DNA from: Pseudomonas sp. Q1-7 | GTDB lineage: Bacteria; Pseudomonadota; Gammaproteobacteria; Pseudomonadales; Pseudomonadaceae | Length of the DNA stretch: 64,000 nucleotides | Direction of reading: 5' to 3' | Assembly: GCF_028010285.1 (NCBI RefSeq) | Contig: NZ_CP116304.1 | Span: 1-64,000 of the forward strand | Part shown: positions 1-11,679 of the stretch, one piece after another | Layout: the number at the start of each line of letters is the position of its first letter | Position numbering within the stretch: position 1 is the stretch's first letter | The notes under the pieces: model-generated | Told to the model about the DNA's origin: nothing | Seen by the model: the letters and a program-made list of their open reading frames with translations, nothing else | Databases searched by the model: none | Position numbers and translations under genes: made by a program

Positions 1-1437
1 GTGGAGCTTCTGCGCGATGAGCTGCCTGCCCAGCAATTCAACACCTGGATCCGCCCATTGCAGGTTGAAGCCGATGGAGACGAACTGCGCGTTTACGCGC
101 CGAATCGGTTCGTGCTCGATTGGGTCAATGAAAAGTACATGGGCCGCCTCCTCGAGTTGCTCGGCGAACGGGGTAATGGCCTGGCGCCCGCCCTCTCCTT
201 ATTAATAGGCAGCAAACGCAGTCCAGCGCCGCGCAAGGCTCCGCCGCCGCCACCGCCGGTCATGGCCCCGCCGCCGCCTGCTCCTGCCGCGCCGCCCCAG
301 ATGCGTATCGAGACCGTGGAAGAAACCCGCGACAATCTCGATCCGTTGGCATCCGTAGTGCCAGCGCCGGCTATCCGTACCGAGCGTTCCGTGCAGGTCG
401 AAGGCGCGTTGAAGCACACCAGCTACCTGAACCGCACCTTTACGTTCGAGAACTTCGTCGAGGGCAAGTCCAACCAGTTGGCGCGCGCGGCCGCCTGGCA
501 GGTGGCGGACAACCCGAAGCACGGATACAACCCGCTGTTCCTTTATGGCGGCGTGGGGCTTGGCAAGACTCACCTGATGCACGCCGTGGGTAACCACCTG
601 CTGAAGAAGAACCCGAACGCCAAGGTGGTTTACCTGCATTCCGAGCGTTTCGTGGCGGACATGGTCAAGGCGCTGCAGTTGAACGCGATCAACGAGTTCA
701 AGCGCTTCTACCGATCGGTGGATGCACTGCTCATCGACGACATTCAGTTCTTCGCCCGCAAGGAGCGCTCCCAGGAGGAGTTCTTCCACACCTTCAATGC
801 CCTTCTGGAAGGGGGTCAGCAGGTGATCCTCACCAGTGACCGTTATCCGAAGGAGATCGAAGGCCTGGAAGAGCGCCTGAAGTCCCGCTTCGGCTGGGGC
901 CTGACAGTTGCCGTCGAGCCGCCGGAACTGGAAACGCGCGTGGCGATCCTGATGAAGAAGGCTGAGCAGGCGAAAGTCGATCTGCCTCACGACGCCGCTT
1001 TCTTCATCGCCCAGCGCATCCGCTCCAACGTGCGCGAACTCGAAGGTGCGTTGAAACGTGTGATCGCCCATGCCCACTTCATGGGGCGGGACATCACCAT
1101 CGAATTGATTCGCGAGTCCCTGAAGGACCTTCTGGCCTTGCAGGACAAGCTTGTCAGCATCGACAACATCCAGCGCACCGTAGTCGAGTACTACAAGATC
1201 AAGATGTCCGACATGCTCTCCAAGCGCCGTTCGCGCTCGGTGGCCAGACCGCGGCAGGTCGCCATGGCGTTGTCCAAGGAGTTGACCAACCATAGCCTGC
1301 CGGAAATCGGTGATGCTTTCGGCGGACGGGACCACACCACGGTGCTGCATGCCTGTCGTAAGATTGCGCAATTAAGGGAATCCGACGCGGACATCCGCGA
1401 GGATTACAAGAATCTGCTGCGTACATTGACCACCTGA
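1..1437 (+). CDS. dnaA: DnaA, chromosomal replication initiator (5' end outside window)
   Basis: AAA+ ATPase that binds DnaA boxes at oriC, melts the origin and recruits the helicase. The window opens inside the gene: the first codons read [16 protein letters not shown], the family's domain I. Pseudomonas DnaA has about nine more residues before this point, so the GTG at position 1 is an internal valine and not the start. In visible numbering there is a proline-rich linker (about 72-100), Walker [10 protein letters not shown] (183-191), Walker B LLIDDIQ (243-249) and the domain IV DnaA-box signature [14 protein letters not shown] (from 440). dnaN follows after 29 bases, the usual origin arrangement. 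The oriC boxes upstream of dnaA are outside the window. Confidence 0.98.
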   Translation: MELLRDELPAQQFNTWIRPLQVEADGDELRVYAPNRFVLDWVNEKYMGRLLELLGERGNGLAPALSLLIGSKRSPAPRKAPPPPPPVMAPPPPAPAAPPQMRIETVEETRDNLDPLASVVPAPAIRTERSVQVEGALKHTSYLNRTFTFENFVEGKSNQLARAAAWQVADNPKHGYNPLFLYGGVGLGKTHLMHAVGNHLLKKNPNAKVVYLHSERFVADMVKALQLNAINEFKRFYRSVDALLIDDIQFFARKERSQEEFFHTFNALLEGGQQVILTSDRYPKEIEGLEERLKSRFGWGLTVAVEPPELETRVAILMKKAEQAKVDLPHDAAFFIAQRIRSNVRELEGALKRVIAHAHFMGRDITIELIRESLKDLLALQDKLVSIDNIQRTVVEYYKIKMSDMLSKRRSRSVARPRQVAMALSKELTNHSLPEIGDAFGGRDHTTVLHACRKIAQLRESDADIREDYKNLLRTLTT

Positions 1438-1466
1438 CCGCAGCCCAAGAGGCAAGGGACTAGACC

Positions 1467-2570
1467 ATGCATTTTACAATTCAACGCGAAGCCCTGTTGA
1501 AACCCCTGCAACTGGTCGCCGGCGTCGTCGAGCGCCGCCAGACGTTGCCGGTCCTCTCCAACGTTCTGCTGGTGGTCGAAGGCCAGCAGCTGTCGTTGAC
1601 CGGTACTGACCTCGAGGTCGAACTGGTTGGGCGCGTTGCCCTGGAAGATTCGGCTGAGCCAGGTGAGATCACTGTACCGGCCCGCAAGCTGATGGATATC
1701 TGCAAGAGCCTGCCCAGCGATACGCTGATCGATATTCGTGTTGATGAGCAGAAGTTGCTGATCAAGGCGGGGCGCAGCCGTTTCTCTCTTTCCACCCTGC
1801 CGGCGAATGATTTCCCTACGGTGGAGGAAGGGCCGGGCTCGCTGAACTTCAGTCTGGTGCAGAGCAAGTTGCGCCGCCTGATCGAGCGCACCAGTTTTGC
1901 CATGGCCCAGCAGGACGTCCGTTACTACCTCAATGGCATGCTGTTGGAAGTGAATGCAGGCGTGCTGCGCGCCGTTGCCACCGACGGCCATCGCTTGGCC
2001 ATGTGCGCCATGGAGGCCGGGATCGAAGGCGTCGAACGCCACCAGGTGATCGTGCCGCGCAAAGGTATCCTGGAGTTGGCCCGTCTGCTGACCGAGCAGG
2101 ATGGCGAGGTTCGTATCGTCCTTGGTCAGCATCACATCCGTGCCACTACCGGTGAATTTACCTTCACCTCCAAGCTGGTGGACGGCAAGTTTCCGGATTA
2201 TGAGCGTGTGCTGCCCCGTGGCGGTGACAAGCTGGTCGTTGGTGACCGTCAGGCGTTGCGTGAAGCGTTCAGTCGCACGGCGATCCTCTCCAACGAAAAG
2301 TACCGTGGCATCCGCCTCACGCTCGCGTCTGGCCTGCTGAAAATCCAGGCCAATAACCCCGAGCAGGAAGAGGCCGAAGAAGAGGTGGCTGTTGACTACA
2401 ACGGCAGCAATCTGGAGATCGGCTTCAATGTGAGCTATCTCTTGGATGTTCTGGGTGTCATGTCCACGGAGCAGGTGCGACTGATCCTGTCCGATGCCAA
2501 CAGCAGCGCGCTGCTGCAGGAAGCCGACAACGACGATTCTTCCTACGTCGTAATGCCGATGCGTCTGTAA
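1467..2570 (+). CDS. dnaN: DNA polymerase III beta subunit (sliding clamp)
   Basis: Ring-shaped processivity clamp that tethers polymerase III and many repair enzymes to DNA. The 367 residues match the usual family length and start with [28 protein letters not shown], cut here to its first part: [14 protein letters not shown], a typical clamp domain 1. The C-terminus ends in YVVMPMRL, the conserved clamp tail that forms part of the partner-binding pocket. The start has a purine-rich AAGAGGCAAGGG stretch upstream. It lies between dnaA and recF (7 bases to recF), so the three are probably co-transcribed. No anomaly seen. Confidence 0.98.
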   Translation: MHFTIQREALLKPLQLVAGVVERRQTLPVLSNVLLVVEGQQLSLTGTDLEVELVGRVALEDSAEPGEITVPARKLMDICKSLPSDTLIDIRVDEQKLLIKAGRSRFSLSTLPANDFPTVEEGPGSLNFSLVQSKLRRLIERTSFAMAQQDVRYYLNGMLLEVNAGVLRAVATDGHRLAMCAMEAGIEGVERHQVIVPRKGILELARLLTEQDGEVRIVLGQHHIRATTGEFTFTSKLVDGKFPDYERVLPRGGDKLVVGDRQALREAFSRTAILSNEKYRGIRLTLASGLLKIQANNPEQEEAEEEVAVDYNGSNLEIGFNVSYLLDVLGVMSTEQVRLILSDANSSALLQEADNDDSSYVVMPMRL

Positions 2571-2577
2571 CGACTCG

Positions 2578-6101
<3,524 letters not shown>

Positions 6102-6143
6102 TGCGGTGGAGGTGGGACAGATCGATTGTCCTGGCAGTTTGGA

Positions 6144-6177
6144 AGAACCCCGGACCTGGTGCCGGGGTTCTTCTTTT
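6144..6177 (+). terminator. Rho-independent terminator of the dnaA-gyrB block
   Basis: Stem AGAACCCCGG (6144-6153) pairs with CCGGGGTTCT (6162-6171) around an eight-base loop and is followed by TCTTTTC. It stands 43 bases after the gyrB stop. Between here and the next gene (6360) a possible 48-residue ORF (6209-6355) exists but has no ribosome binding site and no recognisable similarity, so it is not called. Confidence 0.9.
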
Positions 6178-6359
6178 CTGATGAGGATGAATGCATGGGC
6201 GGGCCTTCATGATTCTCGGATCACCGGATAGGGGCGATCCAACGCCGGTCCATGTCAGGAGGGAGTCGCACGATGAGAGACCAGACCTTGCGGCCGGCAG
6301 CATCGCGATGTTGTCGCTTGCGCTCAGCCAAGGACTAGTGCAACGCGGAGAGTAGGGCC

Positions 6360-7205
6360 GTGCGCATAATCTTGAGCCGCAAGGGCTTCGACTCGTCTGC
6401 CGGCGGCATCCCCAGTCCGATCTTGCCCGATGGGCGTCCATACTCGTTGCCTATTCCGGATGTGCAATCGCCGATCAGCTATGGGGATATCGATTACGAC
6501 GGTATCAACCTCGGCGACATCCTGTTCTCAATGACGGGCGACCCCGAGTGGTCCAGGCGTGGTGCTCACCTGGACCCCGATCTACGTCCAGGCGCCCTTC
6601 GCCGCCTGCCTGGTTGGAGACCTCTGTTAGGCCAGAGCGGCAGTGCGCAGGGCCATCTGCAGATCGAGGGTGTCGGTAGAGGTGACCTGTTCCTGTTCTT
6701 CGGCTCGTTCCGCCAGGTGCGGATAGAGGGCGGCAGATACCGCTTCAGCGGACCATCGCTGCATCTGATCTGGGGCTGGATGCAGATCGCAGAGGTCTGC
6801 AAGGTCGATGATCTGCCGGAAGATGCATTGCACTGGGCGCGCTACCATCCCCATTTCGCCTATGGCCGGGATTCAGCCAACACCCTCTATCTGGCAACGG
6901 AAAGGCTCAGTCTGGGTGGCCAGCCAACCCGCCTTTCCGGGGCGGGTTGCTTTCGCCACCTGGACGAACGGCGGGTACTGACAGTCCCTGGCTCGAAACG
7001 CCAGACACGCTGGCAATTGCCTGCCTGCTTCGCCCCGGGTGAAGGGCGATCTGGGCTCAGTTTTCATCGCAACCCGAACCGATGGATATGCATGGACAAC
7101 TCCTGTGTGTTGGACAGTGCATTTCGCGGCCAGGAGTTCGTCCTTGCGACGGGAGGCGACAGGCTTCCGCTGGAGTGGGTCGCGGGCCTGCTGGAGACAA
7201 TCTAA
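6360..7205 (+). CDS. Nmad3-family putative nucleotide modification protein
   Basis: Protein of 281 residues starting MRIILSRKGFDSSAGG. The opening strand, the SPILPDGR and SLPIP motifs, HLDPDLRPG, GDLFLFFG and the DNTLYLA-like SANTLYLATERL match my memory of the Nmad3 family (nucleotide modification associated domain 3), which comparative genomics linked to modified-base systems in phages and bacteria. No reaction has been shown to my knowledge, so the biochemical role is unknown. The start is a GTG with only a weak GAGAG upstream. No partner modification gene (methylase, glycosyltransferase, TET-like enzyme) is adjacent. Base composition is less GC-rich than the core genes and the gene interrupts gyrB-plsC, which suggests acquisition. 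Confidence 0.7.
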   Translation: MRIILSRKGFDSSAGGIPSPILPDGRPYSLPIPDVQSPISYGDIDYDGINLGDILFSMTGDPEWSRRGAHLDPDLRPGALRRLPGWRPLLGQSGSAQGHLQIEGVGRGDLFLFFGSFRQVRIEGGRYRFSGPSLHLIWGWMQIAEVCKVDDLPEDALHWARYHPHFAYGRDSANTLYLATERLSLGGQPTRLSGAGCFRHLDERRVLTVPGSKRQTRWQLPACFAPGEGRSGLSFHRNPNRWICMDNSCVLDSAFRGQEFVLATGGDRLPLEWVAGLLETI

Positions 7206-7253
7206 CCCTGCTGAGCTTGTAGGGAGCAATGGGATGACAGCGACTCGGAGTGC

Positions 7254-7294
7254 GGTAACGTCTGCTCCGGCGAGGAGATGGGGCGAGCGTTACC
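7254..7294 (+). promoter_or_regulatory. Possible CbrB-type upstream activator site
   Basis: GGTAACG (7254-7260) and CGTTACC (7288-7294) form a perfect 7-base inverted repeat with 27 bases between arms. It lies about 145-185 bases upstream of the predicted sRNA start. The enhancer-binding protein CbrB is known to bind GTTAC/GTAAC half sites upstream of crc-family sRNA promoters in Pseudomonas. The spacing and arm order differ from the described consensus, so the assignment is tentative. Confidence 0.4.
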
Positions 7295-7410
7295 TTTCGC
7301 TTGTCAGGACAGTACCCGGACGGGTCGTATGGGAACAAACCAGGGCATGAAGGCGGTTCGCTCATTTTTTGTTTTATGTAAGTTATTGATTTTAAACGAT
7401 TTTGAAAAGT

Positions 7411-7426
7411 TGGCACGGGGCGTGCT
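7411..7426 (+). promoter_or_regulatory. Sigma-54 (RpoN) -24/-12 promoter
   Basis: TGGCACGGGGCGTGCT fits the sigma-54 consensus TGGCAC-N5-TTGC closely: GG at 7412-7413 and GC at 7424-7425, exactly 12 bases apart from first base to first base. The expected transcription start is about 12 bases after the GC, near 7436-7438, at GGACAACAAC. Sigma-54 promoters drive the known CrcZ, CrcY and CrcX RNAs. Confidence 0.85.
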
Positions 7427-7436
7427 TTGTATATTG

Positions 7437-7790
7437 GACAACAACAATAAAAAGCTTCAAAAAGAAAGTTTTCGACTCTGACAAAACAAAAACAACAGCG
7501 GCAGAGAAGAAGCAAACCGATTTTTTTGGACAGGGTGTGCCGTTCCACACCCGGTAACCAGGGCAACAGAACAATAAAACTACCTTGAGGTAGCGGCGCT
7601 CCGGTTAGTTCAGAAATGACGATGGCATGATCAGCGTCCAAAAAAATCCGTTTGCCCTCGGTCCATGTTGGGACCAGCCAATTCTGGCTCGCTAGTAGCC
7701 AGTAGCGAAGAACAACAACGAACACTCAATAAGAACAACAACAAAAATGAAAAAGCATTTGAGGGGAGCTTCGGCTCCCCTCAGTGTTTC
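7437..7790 (+). ncRNA. CrcZ/CrcY/CrcX-type Hfq/Crc-sequestering small RNA
   Basis: AT-rich non-coding locus of about 354 nt, close to the size of CrcZ-family RNAs. The RNA would start GGACAACAACAATAAAAAGC, very like the CrcZ 5' end as I remember it. Six clusters match the AAnAAnAA (CA) motif bound by the Hfq distal face together with Crc: 7440-7453, 7459-7467, 7481-7498, 7565-7580, 7708-7723 and 7728-7754. Such RNAs titrate Hfq/Crc and so relieve catabolite repression. A 20-base near-perfect inverted repeat (7512-7531 with 7636-7655, one mismatch) and hairpins at 7533-7552 and 7682-7702 suggest a structured core with the CA motifs in single-stranded flanks. No reading frame of interest lies inside. 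Which of the named paralogues it corresponds to cannot be told here. Confidence 0.85.
7761..7790 (+). terminator. Terminator of the CrcZ-like sRNA
   Basis: GAGGGGAGC (7761-7769), loop TTCG, GCTCCCCTC (7774-7782): a nine-pair stem closed by a stable UUCG tetraloop. It is followed by AGTGTTTCTG, a rather weak U tract. The A-rich AAAAAGCATTT in front helps. Confidence 0.8.
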
Positions 7791-7933
7791 TGACCTTCGT
7801 AAAACCTCCTTCTCCCCTTTCCAGCTCTTCCGGCAAACAGGCTTCTTGCGTGCCTGCGTAAGACGTCGTCGTGCTCGTTGGGGAGGCGTAATCTGGAGAA
7901 CGCCCGCGCGTGGGGTTAGACAGGAGTATCAGG

Positions 7934-8128
7934 ATGGAAGAGGGCAAGGGGGATGCATCGGGTATCGCCGATGAAGAGATCAGTGCCTATATGGTGCGAC
8001 AGTTGCGTTCAGGCAGGGTGAAGCCAGCCGTGCTGGTAGTGCTGACCGAGAAGACGTTCCCGGACGTCGCACGCGAACGGATCATCCGCTGCTTCAACGC
8101 CCTGGATTCGAAGTACTTGAAGGGGTGA
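7934..8128 (+). CDS. Small hypothetical protein (64 aa)
   Basis: Short acidic-to-neutral protein beginning MEEGKGDASGIADEEISAYM and ending RCFNALDSKYLKG. The ATG has a good ribosome binding site, AGGAG at 7922-7926 with 7 bases spacing, which favours a real gene. It has no signal peptide or membrane segment. The middle (VRQLRSGRVKPAVLVVLTEK) looks like a helix followed by a strand. I do not recognise a family. It is the last gene of the gyrB-plsC insert, about 140 bases after the sRNA terminator. Confidence 0.55.
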   Translation: MEEGKGDASGIADEEISAYMVRQLRSGRVKPAVLVVLTEKTFPDVARERIIRCFNALDSKYLKG

Positions 8129-8245
8129 TGCAGGAGCAGCTGCGAGCAATCGTTATGCACTTTCTCGCTAAGCGCTATTGTGAAATGAAAACCCTTTTAA
8201 ATCAGTGTCTTGAGTGGTGAATTCGGCGAAACGCCAATATTTTGT

Positions 8246-9028
8246 TCACAGCTTATCCACAGATTGGGTGGAGTCCTCCGTGGCAGACTCCACCTGCGGG
8301 CCTTCCAGCCCTCGTTGAGCCGCTTCCACCCAGGCGAAGGCGCGCTCATTCAGCTCGGCAATCGCCCGGGGACCCTCCCCTTCCGCGTGCATCACGGGGC
8401 CAATGACGACCTGGATGGTGCCGGGATACTTCGCCCAGCCTTCCTTCGGCCAGTAGTGCCCGGCGTTGTGCGCCACCGGCAGGACCGGCAGGCCGGCATT
8501 CACCGCCAATGCCGCACCGCCGCGGGAGAACTTGCCCATCTGGCCGACCGGCACCCGGGTGCCCTCGGGGAAGATCAGCACCCAGGCGCCCTGCTTGAGG
8601 CGCTCGTCGCCCTGGGCGGCAAGTTGCTTGAGGGCGGCCTTTGGGTTACTGCGGTCGATGGCGATGGGCTTCATCAGCGCCATGGCCCAGCCGAAGAAGG
8701 GGACGCGCAGCAGCTCGCGTTTGACCACCTGGCTCAATGGCTCGAACGCACCGGAGAGGAAGAAGGTCTCCCAGGTGCTCTGGTGCTTGGCAAGGATGAC
8801 GCAGGGGCGTTTGGGGACGTTTTCCAGGCCCTTCACCTCGTAGCGGATACCGGCCACCACCTGGGCCAGCCAGACGGCGAAGCGGCACCAGCGATACACC
8901 ACGAAGCGGTAACGCATGCGGAATGGCATGAAGGGCGCGAAAAAGAGGCTCAGCGTGCCCCAGATGAAGGCGCTCAGCGACAGCAGCAGGTAGAAGATGA
9001 AGGTTCTGATGGCCTGCACTGTCGTCAT
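8246..9028 (-). CDS. plsC: 1-acylglycerol-3-phosphate acyltransferase (PlsC/LptA type)
   Basis: Membrane enzyme that acylates lysophosphatidic acid to phosphatidic acid in phospholipid synthesis. The 260-residue protein has an N-terminal hydrophobic segment (about 9-32), the catalytic HQSTWE motif (HX4E version of HX4D, H82) and FPEGTR (153-158), both diagnostic for the family. The equivalent in PAO1 (PA0005) lies directly after gyrB; here about 2.1 kb separate them. The 3' end codes for SVDKL and happens to contain a perfect DnaA-box nonamer at 8253-8261. gmhB lies 14 bases upstream on the same strand. Confidence 0.93.
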   Translation of the reverse strand: MTTVQAIRTFIFYLLLSLSAFIWGTLSLFFAPFMPFRMRYRFVVYRWCRFAVWLAQVVAGIRYEVKGLENVPKRPCVILAKHQSTWETFFLSGAFEPLSQVVKRELLRVPFFGWAMALMKPIAIDRSNPKAALKQLAAQGDERLKQGAWVLIFPEGTRVPVGQMGKFSRGGAALAVNAGLPVLPVAHNAGHYWPKEGWAKYPGTIQVVIGPVMHAEGEGPRAIAELNERAFAWVEAAQRGLEGPQVESATEDSTQSVDKL

Positions 9029-9042
9029 GGGAGCTTTTGACC

Positions 9043-9573
9043 TTACTGAAGGAGATGCGCGGCAACCGCCGCCAGATCGTCGAATACCAGGGTTCCCGCC
9101 GGCAGGGGCTTGGCCAGGGTCCGTTCGCCTTTGCCAGTCTTCACCAGCACGGGCTGACAGTCGACGGCCAGCGCGGCGCTCAGGTCACCACTGCTGTCAC
9201 CGACGAACCACACGCCAGCAAGGTCCACGCCATAGTGCGCAGCGATGCGCCTGAGCATGCCGGGTTGCGGCTTGCGGCAATCGCAACCGTCGTCCGGACC
9301 GTGGGGGCAGTATTCGATCACGCCGAGTTCACCGCCCTGCTCCGCCACCATTTCGCGCAGGCGCGCATGCATGGATTCCAGCACGGCGAGATCGTAGAAA
9401 CCGCGGGCGATGCCCGACTGGTTGGTGGCCACGGCCACTGTCCAGCCCGCCTTGCTCAGGCGCGCGATCGCAGCGATGGCGCTGGGAATGGGGATCCATT
9501 CCTCCAGGGACTTGATGTAAGCGTCGGAGTCTTCGTTGATGACGCCGTCGCGGTCAAGAATCAGTAGTTTCAT
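9043..9573 (-). CDS. gmhB: D-glycero-beta-D-manno-heptose 1,7-bisphosphate 7-phosphatase
   Basis: HAD-superfamily phosphatase in ADP-heptose synthesis for the lipopolysaccharide inner core. The start chosen is the ATG giving MKLLILDRDGVINED; an upstream TTG would add only two residues. The nucleophile motif DRDGVIN is at residues 7-13, ATNQSG follows near 50, and the zinc loop CPHGPDDGCDCRKP lies at about 90-103, which separates GmhB from histidinol phosphatase relatives only by context. The protein has 176 residues. It sits 14 bases before plsC, probably co-transcribed from the glyQS side. Confidence 0.92.
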   Translation of the reverse strand: MKLLILDRDGVINEDSDAYIKSLEEWIPIPSAIAAIARLSKAGWTVAVATNQSGIARGFYDLAVLESMHARLREMVAEQGGELGVIEYCPHGPDDGCDCRKPQPGMLRRIAAHYGVDLAGVWFVGDSSGDLSAALAVDCQPVLVKTGKGERTLAKPLPAGTLVFDDLAAVAAHLLQ

Positions 9574-9590
9574 GAACAACGCCTGAAGGG

Positions 9591-9623
9591 CGCACCGGGG
9601 ACCCGCTGCAGGGCCCCGGTGCG
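9591..9623. other. Strong hairpin between glyS and gmhB
   Basis: CGCACCGGGG (9591-9600) pairs perfectly with CCCCGGTGCG (9614-9623) around a 13-base loop. There is no U tract on either strand, so it may be an mRNA-stability or partial termination element between glyS and gmhB rather than a full terminator. Confidence 0.5.
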
Positions 9624-9633
9624 CGGGCTTCGC

Positions 9634-11679
9634 TTAGCCCAGTACCGAAATATCCGCCACGCCCAGGAACAGGCCACGCAGTTTGGCCAGCAGCGCATAG
9701 CGGTTGCCGCGTACGGCGGCGTCCTCTGCGTTCACCAGCACCGCTTCGAAGAAGCTGTCCACCGGTTCGCGCAGACTGGCCAGGCGTTCCAGCGTTTCGC
9801 GGTAGCTGCCGGCGTTCGCCAGGGCAACTTCGGCATCGGCCACGGCCTTGGCCAGTGCCTGCTCGGCGGCTTCCTGCAGCAGGGCGTTGTCGATGGTGGC
9901 TGGCACGCTGCCTTCGGCCTTGCTCAGCAGGTTGGATACGCGCTTGTTGGCCGCGGCCAGGGCTTCGGCTTCAGGCAGCCTGCGGAAGGCCTGGACGGCC
10001 TGTACGCGCTGGTCGAAGTCCAGGGCCGAGGACGGTTGCAGGGCGCGTACCGAGAGGTACACCGCCACATCCACGCCTTCGTCCTCGTAGCGGGCGCGCA
10101 GGCGGTCGAAGACGAATTCCAGCACCTGGTCGGCCAGACTCTCGGATTTCACCTTGGCGCCATACAGGTCGACGGCGAAGGCGACGGCAGCGGCGAGATC
10201 GAGGTTCAGTTGCTTTTCGATGAGGATGCGCAGCACGCCCAGGGCCTGGCGACGCAGGGCGAAGGGGTCCTTGCTGCCGGTGGGGAGCATGCCGATGCCG
10301 AAGATGCCCACCAGGGTATCCAGCTTGTCGGCTACCGCCAGGGCGGCACCGGTGAGGGTCTGCGGCAGCTCGGCGCCAGCGCCGCGCGGCATGTACTGCT
10401 CGTTCAGCGCCTGGGCGACGTCGCCGGGCTCGCCATCGTTCTTGGCGTAGTAGTAGCCGGCGATGCCCTGCATCTCGGGGAATTCACCGACCATTTCGGT
10501 GGCCAGGTCGCACTTGGCCAGGATGCCGGCGCGTTCGGCGTGAGCCGCATCGGCGCCAATCTGTGCCGCGACGAAGCCGGCCAGGCGGGAAACGCGCTCG
10601 GCCTTCTCGAACACAGTGCCGAGCTGGGCCTGGAATACGACGTTCTTCAGTCGCTCGTTGAAGCTTTCCAGCTTCTGCTTCTTGTCCTGCTTGAAGAAGA
10701 ACTCGGCGTCGGTGAGGCGCGGACGCACCACCTTCTCGTTACCGGAAATGATCTGGGCCGGGTCCTTGCTGACCACGTTGGCCACGGTGATGAAGCGCGG
10801 CAGCAGCTTGCCGTCGGCGTCCAGCAGGCAGAAGTACTTCTGGTTGTCCTGCATGGTGGAGATCAGGGCTTCCTGCGGCACGGCGAGGAAGCGCTCCTCG
10901 AAGGAGCACACCAGCGGCACCGGCCATTCCACCAGAGCGGCCACCTCATCCAGCAGGTCAGTGGGCACCACGGCTGTGCCCTTCTGTTCGGCGGCCAGCT
11001 CGGCCACGCGTTTGGCGATGATGTCGCGGCGCTCGGCGAAATCGGCCAGCACGTGGGCGCTGCGCAGGTCTTCCAGGTAGGTGGAAGGCTTGCCGATGCG
11101 GATATTGTCGGGGTTGTGGAAGCGGTGGCCGCGGGATTCACGGCCGGACTTCTGGGCGAGGATTTCGCAGTCGACCACTTCGTCGCCGAAGAGCATCACC
11201 AGCCATTGCGTCGGACGGACGAACTCGTCGCGGCGGGCGGCCCAGCGCATGCGCTTGGGAATCGGCAGGGCGGCCAGGGAGGCTTCGACCAGGCCGGGCA
11301 GCAGGCCGACGGCGGGCTGGCCGGGGATGGTCTGGCTGAACTTCAGCTTCGGGCCGCTCTTGTCGATCAGCTCCAGATCGACGCCACACTTGCGGGCGAA
11401 GCCCAGGGCGGCCTGGGTCGGCTTGCCTTCGGCGTCGAAGGCCGCCTGCAGCGGTGGGCCATCGAGGTTGACGCTACGGTCGGGCTGCTGGGTGGCCAGT
11501 TGCTCCACCAGCACCGCCAGGCGGCGCGGAGCGGCGTAGACCTGGGCCTTGGCATAGCCCAGGCCGGCGCTCTTCAGGCCCTGCTCGATACCGGCGAGGA
11601 AGGCGTCACCCAGGGATTTCAGGGCTTTGGGAGGCAGCTCTTCGGTGCCCAGTTCTACCAGGAAATCTTGTGCACTCAT
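9634..11679 (-). CDS. glyS: Glycyl-tRNA synthetase beta subunit
   Basis: Large subunit of the alpha2-beta2 glycyl-tRNA synthetase, responsible for tRNA recognition. The 681-residue protein starts [20 protein letters not shown], a hallmark of GlyS, and ends [15 protein letters not shown]. The glyQ stop overlaps its start in an ATGA tetranucleotide (11676-11679), so the pair is translationally coupled, as usual in gammaproteobacteria. Nothing unusual seen. Confidence 0.97.
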   Translation of the reverse strand: MSAQDFLVELGTEELPPKALKSLGDAFLAGIEQGLKSAGLGYAKAQVYAAPRRLAVLVEQLATQQPDRSVNLDGPPLQAAFDAEGKPTQAALGFARKCGVDLELIDKSGPKLKFSQTIPGQPAVGLLPGLVEASLAALPIPKRMRWAARRDEFVRPTQWLVMLFGDEVVDCEILAQKSGRESRGHRFHNPDNIRIGKPSTYLEDLRSAHVLADFAERRDIIAKRVAELAAEQKGTAVVPTDLLDEVAALVEWPVPLVCSFEERFLAVPQEALISTMQDNQKYFCLLDADGKLLPRFITVANVVSKDPAQIISGNEKVVRPRLTDAEFFFKQDKKQKLESFNERLKNVVFQAQLGTVFEKAERVSRLAGFVAAQIGADAAHAERAGILAKCDLATEMVGEFPEMQGIAGYYYAKNDGEPGDVAQALNEQYMPRGAGAELPQTLTGAALAVADKLDTLVGIFGIGMLPTGSKDPFALRRQALGVLRILIEKQLNLDLAAAVAFAVDLYGAKVKSESLADQVLEFVFDRLRARYEDEGVDVAVYLSVRALQPSSALDFDQRVQAVQAFRRLPEAEALAAANKRVSNLLSKAEGSVPATIDNALLQEAAEQALAKAVADAEVALANAGSYRETLERLASLREPVDSFFEAVLVNAEDAAVRGNRYALLAKLRGLFLGVADISVLG

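Noticed and set aside
1-1. GTG at position 1 as dnaA start
   Set aside because: Family alignment from memory places about nine residues upstream, so it is an internal Val codon.
202-1371. Long reading frame (389 codons) antisense to dnaA
   Set aside because: Typical antisense frame of a GC-rich gene; no family similarity and a well-supported gene on the other strand.
1438-1466. oriC or DnaA boxes between dnaA and dnaN
   Set aside because: The gap is only 29 bases and holds no DnaA box; the origin should be upstream of the window.
6209-6355. Possible 48-residue ORF between gyrB and the Nmad3 gene
   Set aside because: No ribosome binding site, no recognisable similarity; cannot be supported.
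7278-7481. Short frames across the sRNA locus
   Set aside because: They cross the sigma-54 promoter and run through the CA motifs; the sRNA explains the sequence better.
7440-7754. AAC-rich repeats read as a CRISPR array or simple repeat
   Set aside because: Spacing and length of the motifs are irregular and there is no repeated unit with spacers; the pattern fits Hfq/Crc motifs.
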